This document shows, in pieces, positions 57,201 to 64,000 of a stretch of DNA of 64,000 nt; position 1 is the first letter of the stretch; every line of letters begins with the position of its first letter. The stretch is from Agapetus fuscipes. Taxonomy: Eukaryota; Arthropoda; Insecta; Trichoptera; Glossosomatidae. Made by a program: the position numbers and the translations under genes. Location: NCBI GenBank assembly GCA_951799405.1, contig OX637334.1, forward strand, positions 8,928,001 to 8,992,000. Direction: 5' to 3'. Below the pieces are notes generated by a model. It worked only from the letters and a program-made list of their open reading frames with translations, was not told the DNA's origin and searched no databases.

Positions 57201-60200
57201 AGAATCATGGCTCAATAATGCGTTTCAAGATAAATCTGCATCCGTTCTGCCGAGCTTTGACAGCTGCTGTGTGGTTGACATATGAAATTCGCTTTTTATC
57301 GTTCGGGGAGGTTTGCGATCGAGCTACCCCCACCACGATTTTTACTGTAAGCGTTCAAAGTGCTCAAGCTAGCTCCCCGAACACGGCCTTAGAAGTAGTC
57401 ATTCATATTCGTTACAGAAAATGGAAGCCTCTTGATGGCAGAATATTATTTCATGAAGCTTTTTTTTTACTTTTGCCAATGCCACCCATGTTTCAGGGAA
57501 GGGTGGCATTGCAAGGTTTATGTTCATTAGAGATTTTGGTTTTTATTTTTTTTCTACAAATATAGCTTGTGTAAGTGCAAACTGTCACATGTCTGCTTGT
57601 GGGCATGCATTAATAATAATATCAGGCTAATTTATTTTAAATTACAAATGATAAGAGAGCGCCGTTTTTGTGTGTATCACACCTCAAGGGCCCTCTCCGA
57701 TCATGGATAAGACTTTCTAAAAAGGTGTGTCTTGAGTGCTCCGCGAAATACATCCACAGATTTGGAGTTCTTCACTCCGGGTTGCAGTCTGTTCCACTCC
57801 ACCGGACCCGCAACACGGAAAGCGCGGTCTCCGAAATTTGTACGAATCTGACGGCGTGGCTGAACCAAATTGACTACTCCATCGCCCGCGAATCTGAGTG
57901 TCTGCCTCCTTACACCTATCTCAACAGGCAACATCATGTCAGTCAAATAAGGTGGAGCCAAGCCATTGATGGCTTTATATACCATCACACAAACACGGTA
58001 GACCACCCTCTCCGGGAAACGAAGCCAATGTAGTGTTTTTAACAGCGGAGTGATGTGAGCGAATTTGGGTATCCCGAATATGAGTCTTGCTGCCGAATTC
58101 AACACAGATTGAAAGCGATTGAACTGTTTCTTTGGCTGATTACTATAAAGCGTCGAACAATAGTCAATCCGAGACACCACAAACGCGCCCACTAGGGTCT
58201 TGACTGCATCTGACGGTAAAAACTTTCTAATAGCCTTAATTTGGCGTAGTGGAAAAAAAGAAGAAGCTATTGTGGCATCTATTTGCCTCTCCAGTGAATT
58301 AATTATGAATCTTAAATGTTAATATATCTGAGCAACTTTGATTATAGATAAACAGAAAAATCTGCCTTCTTCTAATCTAATCTAATCTAAGCTGCAAAGA
58401 TATATATCATTTAAGATTTATATTAAATGCATTCCCACAAGCAGATATGTATAATTTCGCGCTAACACATGCCGCATGTGGACCTACAATATAAAAACCC
58501 AATCTCAAATGAACATAAGCCTTGCAACTCTTGCCGTCCTTCCCTGAAACAGGGGTGACATTGGCAAAGTGAACCATTTTTTACAGTATGGGTGGTCAGC
58601 CGCATAACAACCTATAAGTCAAGGAACTTCTTTATGAACACAAATAAAATATTCAAGTTTATAGTAGGTATTTTTGTAAAAGTAATAATCGAGTTTGAAC
58701 AATTTAAAAAGAAACTATTTTCTCTTAGCGGATTGACGTTGCAGGTCTAGGTGACGAGGGCCGATAGCAACCATTAAGGAAATGTTGATTTGCTATTGTC
58801 ATAGCTACTCAGCCGAGTGATTTTATAATTTTTCCCCCACCTTTTTTTTGTGCTGACTTCATTCTAAGCCATTTAAGTATGGTGATCTAGTGAACCTGTG
58901 AGCTAACGCAAAGCTGAACAGCTAAAAAGATAGTCGCAGGTGTAATAATTTGAATATGGGAGCTCAATAGAAGTTAATATTCACTAACAATAATTTCAGG
59001 TGTATGGAGGTTGTCTGTGTTATGGACCTCCCATAGAAGGAGGATTCTATTATGACATGTATCTACCAGAGAGAGGGGTGAGCTATTTAATTTATATTTT
59101 TATGATTATTAACAGGAAATTCAAAAGAAGAAAATGTTGATAAATATGATTTTTTTTAAAGTATCCTTTGGACAACAAGTCGCTGTGGGTTCTAGAAACT
59201 TTCATCAACCATTTCCAACACTTCCAATCCATTGTTTGGTCCTTCAGTTTCCTACTTCCAATGAATGTCTCTCCGCCACTACTTTATCCAGTCACCTTGC
59301 TCTGGATCTTCTCACTGCCCTGTGTTCTTCAGGATTTGCCCTCACAACTTTCCTCTCTAGGCGGTGTTAGTTGTTTAGCTGTATGTGCCCCATTCAATGG
59401 AAGCCCTATGATCATCATTTATTATTTGCAGATCTGATTTTGTGGTATTTTGACAGCTTTGGTACAATTTTTGGATTATTAGGTCTAACATCTAACAAAA
59501 GTGCTTAAACAATCATTTCTTTACGAAATAGAAAGATAAAACTGTTTTTTATTTCGTATTCAGTAATTGTTTCAAGAATGTTTTTTTCAAACTTCATCAT
59601 GCCATGATTTAGAATGTTAAATGATAGAATGTCAGTTACAAATATAACTAAACTACTTCAGTGTACTAAACTGACAGTCCAATCTAATCCGAATTGTAAA
59701 TGAGGTGTTTATTTTAGATTTCTTCCACGGAATTCCCATACCTTGAAACGTTAATGAAGAGCATCGCAAAGGAGAAGCAGCCGTTTGAACGTCTCGAAGT
59801 GTCCAAAGAAGACTTACTGGAGATGTTCTCCTATAACCCGTTCAAGGTCAGGATCTTGGAGCAAAAGGTTGATGCTCCATCCACCACAGTGTATCGGTGT
59901 GGCCCACTCATTGACTTGTGCAGGGGACCTCATGTCAGGCATACTGGCAACATTAAGTCACTGAAAGTCACCAAGGTAAGAATGGGTGTTTATTAGATTA
60001 ATAATTTCAGTTTTAGTCATCAATATTCTTATTAAACAGCAAAAAACTAAATCAAAACAAGAGTTTTAAGAATAATTTTAGGTCGTGGGCTGTAATTTTG
60101 TTTTATCTGAAGTAGAATGGGGGAAAAAAATAAGCGTCAGAATCTTTCTTAGCCTTTTTCGTTTTTTGTGTGACCATCCCTATCGTTTCTTTTTCCATTC

Positions 60201-62106
60201 TCAAATAGGTAAAATATAAGAACAAAAGCAATGTAGGCATCTAAAATGGAAAAGACACAACTTTATAATATGCTTACATTTGAAAATAATTATGAATGAC
60301 AGAATACTTGTTTTCCACTGAATGTCACAATCAAAATTTTCTGGACAGCTATCAAAACTTCACCTTGATATTGGTACCATTTAATGCATTTCTTTCTCAA
60401 CAGCACCATCTATGAGATTATTTATAGAGAGAATATTTTATTTATATGATGATTTGCGCTTCCAGTCATCAGCCACTTTCTGGGAGGGCAAAGCTGATGC
60501 TGAATCATTGCAGAGAGTCTACGGGATATCGTTCCCCGACAGCAAGCAACTCAAAGAGTGGGAGAAGATACAAGAAGAGGCTGCTAAGAGAGATCATCGG
60601 AAAATTGGAAGGGTGAGAGATATCCCATTACTAAAGATCAATTATCACAGGAATAGTTCAGTCAATGCCAATGCATTTTGTCCATTTAGTGAACTTTCAA
60701 AGACGATGGTCATCCAACTTTATAGCAATTGGGGTTTGCTTGAGAAATTGCCACTGAGCTACAACTTAGCTTGTAGAGGAGTTCAAGGATATGGCCCTCA
60801 CCTAATCAATCATCCACTGCTCTTGTACTAAAAAAAACAACAGTTCAAATACTATTAATAGGTATAAAAATATAAGATTCACAAAAGAATGGACTTAAAA
60901 AAATCTAAATCTAAGTTGCAAAGATATGTCTCATTTGATATTCATATTAAATGCATTCCCACAAGCAGACATACATAATTTTGCTCTCACACATGCCGCA
61001 TGTGGACCTACTATATAAAAAACACAATCTCAAATGAACATAAGCCCTGCAACTCTTGCCGACCTTCCCTGAAACAGGGGAGACATTGGCAAAGTGAACC
61101 ATTTTTTACAGTATGGGTGGTCAGCCTCATACCAACCTATAAGTCAAGGACTGATCCAAGAAAAATTCTAAAAAATGAAATTCATGCATGCATGATGAAT
61201 GTTTAGGAGCTAAGGGAAGTATAAAATGATTGAGCGTAGCGGCGGTAGGATACCAAATGAAACAAGTTAAAAGTATCTAGAACAACCGAACTAATTTATT
61301 GAATATTAAAATTGATTTAAGAATGAAGAAATGACTTTTCTAGGAGCAAGAACTGTTCTTCTTCAACGAGTTGTCTCCAGGTTCCTGTTTTTTCTTACCC
61401 CGCGGTGCCCATATCTACAATACTCTCCAAGAGTTCATCAGGCAGCAGTATAGGAAGCGAGGATTCCAAGAAGTGGTCACTCCGAACATGTATAATGTCA
61501 AGCTGTGGCAGACCAGTGGGCACTGGCAACATTATGAGGTAATAAGTTTGGCATCTCACAAGACACATATCTCGGTCCTTTACTTTTTAATGAATAAAAA
61601 ATATTTCATTGTGTATATTTTTAATGTTTTGAATAACTTTTTCAGGAAAACATGTTCAGTTTTGATGTTGAAAAGGAGAAGTTTGCTTTGAAACCCATGA
61701 ACTGTCCAGGACATTGGTAATTATATTGTTGTAGTCTTTTAATTCATAATGATATCTGTATGCTTTTTGATGAAATATATGTGAGCTATTTTTATATTTT
61801 TCTTTATAAATTTGTGAAGTTGAATGCAGTCCACAGTTTGCAGTTTTGTTATACAGTTTGCTTGAACAGCTATGAAATGTGCCAAAAGTGTAACCGCTAC
61901 ATTCTTGATGGTGTTGACATGTTTCCAGTTTGATGTTTGAGTGGCGTGTACGCTCGTGGCGAGAATTGCCCCTGCGTCTAGCTGACTGGGGTGTGCTGCA
62001 CCGTAACGAGCTGTCTGGTGCCCTATCTGGTCTAACGAGGGTGAGACGCTTCCAGCAAGACGACGCTCACATCTTCTGTATGCATTCACAAATCAGGGAA
62101 GAAATG
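42217..62106 (+). CDS. TARS1: Threonyl-tRNA synthetase, cytosolic, 9 exons, 3' end missing
   Basis: The enzyme charges tRNA-Thr and edits Ser-tRNA-Thr. Exons: 42217-42267 (probable), 43986-44239, 56146-56317, 59000-59077, 59718-59975, 60466-60612, 61344-61538, 61646-61716, 61929-62106, phases consistent, about 468 residues. Visible modules: a Lys-rich N-terminal extension, a TGS domain ([20 protein letters not shown]), an editing domain with [10 protein letters not shown] and [10 protein letters not shown] metal-site motifs, and the class II catalytic core with motif 1 ([15 protein letters not shown]) and motif 2 ([20 protein letters not shown]). Motif 3 and the anticodon-binding domain (about 255 residues) are beyond the right edge. 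The roughly 11.9-kb intron 2 holds nested transposons. Confidence 0.94.
42268..42840. other. TARS intron 1, left part
   Basis: Intron sequence with no recognised gene or element. Confidence 0.4.
42841..42990 (-). mobile_element. L2-like LINE 3' end fragment
   Basis: Minus strand: gaaagcgcccttgcagtgac, agcagtcacgaaacggcgct then atacaaatcatcatcatc. The hairpin plus short trinucleotide tail is typical of L2-type LINE 3' ends. A related copy is at 43555. Confidence 0.7.
42991..43554. other. TARS intron 1, middle
   Basis: Possibly a decayed retroelement (GC-richer stretch 43230-43450), but I cannot identify it. Confidence 0.35.
43555..43865 (-). pseudogene. L2-like LINE C-terminal and 3' end fragment
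   Basis: Minus strand: [16 protein letters not shown] then [11 protein letters not shown], the usual C-terminal block of L2/CR1-like polyproteins. It is followed by gcgcccttgcagtgaaag and a cggcac..atcatcatc 3' end. Truncated and inactive. Confidence 0.75.
43986..44239 (+). CDS. TARS1: TARS exon 2
   Basis: Acceptor tttttcag, donor CAG|GTACCA. It codes [34 protein letters not shown] and the first part of the TGS domain ([13 protein letters not shown]). It ends after two bases of a Ser codon. Confidence 0.93.
44347..45368. repeat. Left subterminal region of the DUF7869 transposon
   Basis: Contains AAGCGAC-type motifs near 44338, 44520 (inverted), 44570, 44610 and 44808, then an AT-rich stretch. 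No gene. Confidence 0.7.
45639..45750. repeat. DIRS internal complementary region
   Basis: ggtaaaactccccca is the complement of the left outer end (45369-45385) and ttatgtgttctgagag is the complement of the right outer end (50572-50588), fused at the centre. This is the DIRS circular-junction template. Confidence 0.82.
45772..47053 (-). pseudogene. DIRS RNase H and tyrosine recombinase
   Basis: Minus strand from 47053: an RNase H part ([35 protein letters not shown]), then the recombinase ([40 protein letters not shown]). The frame shifts near 46040 into [12 protein letters not shown] and [18 protein letters not shown], where the catalytic Arg/Tyr region lies. It would integrate circular cDNA in an intact element. 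Two overlapping frames show a small indel. Confidence 0.88.
47260..47819 (-). repeat. DIRS tandem array 1: 3 x 186 bp (RNase H region)
   Basis: Copies begin at 47260, 47446 and 47632 and differ at only a few positions. Each repeats the segment coding [10 protein letters not shown] and GRLHCRQLQ. The period is divisible by 3, so an artificial 190-codon frame spans it. Confidence 0.95.
47941..48560 (-). repeat. DIRS tandem array 2: 4 x 155 bp (RT catalytic segment)
   Basis: Copies start at 47941, 48096, 48251 and 48406. Each repeats [14 protein letters not shown] through [19 protein letters not shown], so the YLDD motif occurs four times. The period is not a multiple of 3, so the pol frame is destroyed. 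Confidence 0.95.
48354..48806 (-). pseudogene. DIRS reverse transcriptase fragment
   Basis: Minus strand: [39 protein letters not shown] and [12 protein letters not shown], the palm and fingers of DIRS RT. It runs into array 2 out of frame. Upstream pieces to about 49220 ([11 protein letters not shown]) belong to the same gene. Confidence 0.88.
48686..49075 (-). repeat. DIRS tandem array 3: 3 x 130 bp (RT N-terminal segment)
   Basis: Copies start at 48686, 48816 and 48946 and repeat the region coding [20 protein letters not shown]. The period is not divisible by 3. Confidence 0.95.
49221..50388. other. DIRS 5' region, gag not recognisable
   Basis: No long frame. A hairpin at 50155-50206 has near-perfect arms gcgtggcatacccacaaaaa / tttttgtaggtatgccacgc. 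A palindromic inserted element or decayed gag may be present. Confidence 0.5.
50753..52732 (-). pseudogene. DUF7869-like transposase, main frame
   Basis: Open for 659 codons to a stop at 50753. A Lys-rich N-terminal part precedes a Cys/His stretch ([15 protein letters not shown]), a helical region, [10 protein letters not shown], and an RNase H-like core. Acidic landmarks: SFDLEKVL (about 51615), [13 protein letters not shown] (about 51370) and [15 protein letters not shown] (about 51245), resembling the DUF7869 family widespread in arthropod mobile elements. The frame joins the upstream exon near 52630, where a tandem TAAT breaks phase by 4 bp. A DDE-like catalytic role is inference. A host gene is unlikely because TIRs frame it. 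Confidence 0.8.
52629..53099 (-). pseudogene. DUF7869 transposon gene, exon 2 start (N-terminal region)
   Basis: After acceptor tctttacag the frame reads [17 protein letters not shown]. It is acidic and Ser/Thr/Asn-rich, then a KRKSKKD basic patch and [19 protein letters not shown]. It ends at a TAA created by the 4-bp TAAT duplication. Skipping those 4 bases would lead into [19 protein letters not shown] of the main frame. Confidence 0.75.
53651..53764 (-). CDS. DUF7869 transposon gene, exon 1
   Basis: ATG at 53764 starts [20 protein letters not shown] and ends DGNS at a TCG|GTAAGT donor, phase 0, 38 codons. The intron (53100-53650) ends at tctttacag before the next exon. An Arg-rich start suggests nuclear targeting. 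Confidence 0.72.
53765..54687. repeat. Right subterminal region of the DUF7869 transposon
   Basis: AAGCGAC-type motifs near 53931, 54050, 54136, 54537 (inverted) and 54592, plus variants such as tatccgacat. This is the upstream region of the transposase gene and probably holds its promoter. Confidence 0.7.
54721..55499. repeat. TARS intron 2, two degenerate repeat copies
   Basis: cacactcctccgaaacggct tgacgg at about 54751 recurs as cacactcctccgaaatggct tgaccg at about 55030, each followed by an atgaaa-type block. This is an unclassified dispersed repeat. Nothing else was recognised. Confidence 0.5.
55500..55910 (+). mobile_element. Family-1 LINE 3' end
   Basis: Plus-strand 3' UTR (ttccttgacttataggttgt, ggttcactttgcc, cacccctgtttcagggaagg, gttcatttgag) ending in (TTAGA)n at about 55885-55905. 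Confidence 0.9.
56146..56317 (+). CDS. TARS1: TARS exon 3
   Basis: Acceptor atttcag, donor AGA|GTAAGA. It finishes the TGS domain ([20 protein letters not shown]) and opens the editing domain with [15 protein letters not shown] (HxxxH zinc motif). Confidence 0.95.
56420..57388. mobile_element. Head-to-tail MITE dimer (Harbinger-type)
   Basis: Outer ends GGCCGTGTTCGGGGAGC / GCTCCCCGAACACGGCC are flanked by TTA (56417-56419, 57389-57391). Two nearly identical 477-bp units (period 56434 to 56911) share one fused terminal junction at about 56895-56912. No coding capacity. Confidence 0.92.
57455..58345 (+). mobile_element. Degenerate family-1 LINE tail split by L2-like LINE
   Basis: Left piece 57455-57630 (ttgccaatgccacccatgtt, gttcattagag, gggcatgcattaat) and right piece about 58290-58345 (attaattatgaatcttaaat, tgattatagat) form one copy. 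An ATTAAT repeat flanks the inserted L2-like element. Confidence 0.7.
57636..58288 (-). pseudogene. L2-like LINE C-terminal fragment
   Basis: Minus strand: [88 protein letters not shown]. This is the classic C-terminal block of L2/CR1-type polyproteins. It ends in a cggcgctctc..(att)n tail. Only the last roughly 165 residues survive. Confidence 0.9.
58373..58628 (-). mobile_element. Family-1 LINE 3' end
   Basis: Minus-strand tail copy from gttccttgacttataggttg to (TTAGA)n. Very similar to the copy at 9852-10113. Confidence 0.9.
58629..58999. other. TARS intron 3, right part
   Basis: No gene or clear repeat identified. Confidence 0.4.
59000..59077 (+). CDS. TARS1: TARS exon 4
   Basis: 26 codons, phase 0: [20 protein letters not shown] then YLPERG, part of the editing domain. 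Acceptor taatttcag, donor GGG|GTGAGC. Confidence 0.95.
59078..59717. other. TARS intron 4
   Basis: No gene or clear repeat identified. Confidence 0.4.
59718..59975 (+). CDS. TARS1: TARS exon 5
   Basis: 86 codons, phase 0. It codes [19 protein letters not shown] and the second editing-site block ([20 protein letters not shown]). Donor AAG|GTAAGA. Confidence 0.96.
59976..60465. other. TARS intron 5
   Basis: No gene or clear repeat identified. Confidence 0.4.
60466..60612 (+). CDS. TARS1: TARS exon 6
   Basis: 49 codons, phase 0: [20 protein letters not shown] through RDHRKIGR, the link from the editing to the catalytic domain. Acceptor ttccag, donor AGG|GTGAGA. Confidence 0.95.
60903..61151 (-). 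mobile_element. Family-1 LINE 3' end
   Basis: Minus-strand copy from tccttgacttataggttggt to a short tctaaatct tail, in TARS intron 6. Confidence 0.88.
61344..61538 (+). CDS. TARS1: TARS exon 7
   Basis: 65 codons, phase 0: [20 protein letters not shown], then motif 1 ([20 protein letters not shown]) and TSGHWQHYE. Confidence 0.96.
61646..61716 (+). CDS. TARS1: TARS exon 8
   Basis: 71 bp: [23 protein letters not shown] and two bases of a Cys codon at TG|GTAATT. Includes the KPMNCPGHC signature. Confidence 0.95.
61929..62106 (+). CDS. TARS1: TARS exon 9 (last visible)
   Basis: 178 bp: completes Cys, then [20 protein letters not shown], motif 2 ([20 protein letters not shown]) and [16 protein letters not shown]. 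Donor ATG|GTAAAT. The following exons are outside the window. Confidence 0.95.
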
Positions 62107-62614
62107 GTAAATTATGGACTCATTTTTATATGTTTGATGATACGTTAGATTAACATAGCTTACCATTCCTAACAGCTTGTGTAGGACGAAAAATAATCAA
62201 GTTTCATTCAAGAAATTTAAGAAAAAATTCTTACAAAACATTTATCTGCAATGGACTCGGAAGATCAAAAATCCCTCGGCTCAGTAACCCATAGTAAAAA
62301 CAATGGATTCCCAATAATTAGGGATTTATTTTATTTTACAGCATTGTGAAACATATGCAATTGACAGTTTTGCTAAATGCAATACGTAACGCCTTACTGT
62401 CTTTTTTCTCTTTTCAAAGTACCTACATAATTTTTTATTAAAGTTATGACTGTGCTGCCTCTAGCCTGTTGCATTTTAGCTCTAGCCCAGTCCATTGCAA
62501 ATGTAGTGGACTTCAAATATTTGTACATATTTGTAATGTGGAGTATATATTATAGGGGATATAGACGGATTTCTTCTTAGAATTCTTTGATATGAATGTT
62601 GTGACCTTCTTGTC
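62107..62614. other. TARS intron 9, left part
   Basis: Intron sequence before the family-2 LINE. Nothing recognised. Confidence 0.4.
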
Positions 62615-64000
62615 TTGTCTTGTATCCTGCCGCCTTTCCTCTAGGGGTGGCCAGTACCTCCACACAAGTGCCTCCACTTGACTCTGTCCTTGCATACTTC
62701 TTTCATCTCATCTAATTTCATCACTCTTTTCATGCATGCTCTTCTCTTGTTTCCACTCTGTAGATTCCATTCATTCGCAATCTCATTTATCTGATCAATC
62801 CATTGTTTCCTAGGTCTTCCCCTTCCACGCTTACCTGTTACATTCCCTTTATACACTCTTTTTGTCAGTCGGTCTTCATTCATCCTTTCAATATGTCCAA
62901 ACCATCGCATCACACTTCTTTGAACTTTCACTTTCACGCTTTCTTTTACTCCGCATTCATTTAGAACCCATTCGTTTCTCACTCTATCTTTCAGTGTTTT
63001 TCCTGTCATACTTCTCAGATGGGCCATTTCTACGGTGCATACCTTATTTACTTCTCTTTCATTCAACGTCCATGACTCGCTTCCATACATCAGGGTCGGC
63101 AACAAAATACAATTGTGTACCGCCATTTTCATTTTCTTTGGTATCCTTTTATTCTTCGCTATTCTACCAAACGCTCCTATCACGCATCTTCCTTTGCTGG
63201 CACGCTTCTCTAATTCTTTCGTCATCTTACCATTCGCCTCAAACTTACTTCCTAAATAGTCAAACTCATTCACTACTTCAACTTTTATTCCATTCAAATT
63301 AATTGTAAGTTCCTCACATACTTCATTCCTGTCAAAAACTAATACTTTTGTCTTATTCGCATTTACTTTCAAGCTATTCTTACAAAATGCATCATTTAGT
63401 TTGGTTAACATCGTTTGGAGTTCCTCCGCCGAGTCAGCTAAAACTATAGCATCATCAGCATAAAGAAGTACTCCAACTCTTGTTTCACCCACTTTCACTC
63501 CGCTCTCTGATATTCCAGCTTCTTTTATGCAACTGTCCATGATTATATTAAACAACCATGGACTCATCACGCAGCCTTGCCTCACTCCCTTATATACATC
63601 AAACCAGTCACTATATCTCCCATCCACTCTTACACATGCCGAACTATTTTCATAGATGGCACGTATCACATTCAGAAGATTATCATTCACACCGTACTTC
63701 CTGAGAACATTCCACAGCATACATCTGTCCACCGAGTCAAAGGCCCTCTCAAGATCTACGAATGCTGCGTAGACCACCCTCCCCACAGCCAGATGTTTTT
63801 CAACAATCTGTCTGAGAGTAAAGATTTGGTCCACACAACCTCGTCCTGGCATAAAGCCAGATTGAATATCAGAGACCCTGTGATCGGTGGCCATTCTCAC
63901 TTTTTTTATGACAATTTTGCATAAGACTTTCCCAGGTATACTAAGGAGACTAATGGGCCTGAAGTTACGGCAGTCTTTCTTGTCCCCTTTACCCTTGTAA
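62615..64000 (-). mobile_element. Family-2 LINE with open RT, runs off the right edge
   Basis: The frame is open on the minus strand from the window edge to a stop at 62641, and enters at [21 protein letters not shown] motifs: [60 protein letters not shown]. The C-terminus has RWFGHIERM and [12 protein letters not shown]. The 3' end carries ggcaggatac and a (CAAGA)n tail. It shows no stop or frameshift in this stretch, so it is the best preserved family-2 RT here. The endonuclease lies outside the window. Confidence 0.92.

Overview
The window is eukaryotic nuclear DNA, almost certainly from an arthropod and probably an insect. The evidence is GT-AG introns, two animal housekeeping genes with long introns, and an AT-rich background packed with animal transposable elements (Ty3/gypsy, DIRS, Penelope-like, several non-LTR groups, hAT, PIF/Harbinger, piggyBac). 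I cannot name the species. No bacterial-style genes, CRISPR arrays, rRNA genes or free tRNA genes were seen.

Two host genes lie head to head. On the minus strand a FEM1B-type ankyrin-repeat protein (CUL2 ubiquitin-ligase substrate receptor) starts at 30682 and runs left through ten exons to position 100. Its last exons lie beyond the left edge. On the plus strand cytosolic threonyl-tRNA synthetase starts at about 42217 and runs right through nine exons to 62106. Its C-terminal exons lie beyond the right edge. Exon phases agree across almost all junctions, so both look functional. Introns and the roughly 11.5 kb between the two starts are mostly transposon sequence.

Layout: 1.3-7.4 kb, an intact Ty3/gypsy element with identical 203-bp LTRs and one 1470-aa gag-pol frame. 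8-10 kb, fold-back elements and a LINE tail. 11.2-16.9 kb, three broken non-LTR elements and a piggyBac remnant. 17.4-19.7 kb, a Penelope-like palindrome and a hAT element (8-bp TSD) carrying a Penelope-like GIY-YIG fragment. 20.4-28.9 kb, a tRNA-derived SINE, a solo LTR, a second hAT element, and mutually nested copies of two APE-type LINE families ('family 1' and 'family 2'). 29.4-30.2 kb, a TATA-driven unit with two histone-type 3' stem-loops. 30.9-36.8 kb, a Harbinger element split by a near full-length family-2 LINE, itself split by a family-1 LINE, followed by a MITE derived from the same Harbinger. 38.0-41.9 kb, a young LTR element with no pol, coding one 765-aa protein. 44.3-54.7 kb, a DNA transposon with an intron-containing transposase-like gene (DUF7869 type), with a DIRS retrotransposon nested inside. 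56.4-57.4 kb, a head-to-tail MITE dimer. 62.6-64 kb, a family-2 LINE with an open RT frame.

The most striking item is the 38.0-41.9 kb element. Its protein reads as SAP, coiled coil, Gag/capsid, CCHC knuckle, coiled coil, macrodomain (ADP-ribose-binding fold) and CCCH zinc finger. The LTRs are identical, the stop codon touches the 3' LTR, and a diverged solo LTR of the same family sits at 21031-21442. Next in interest are the DIRS element with three separate tandem amplifications inside its RT/RNase H region, and the host DNA transposon with many subterminal AAGCGAC motifs.
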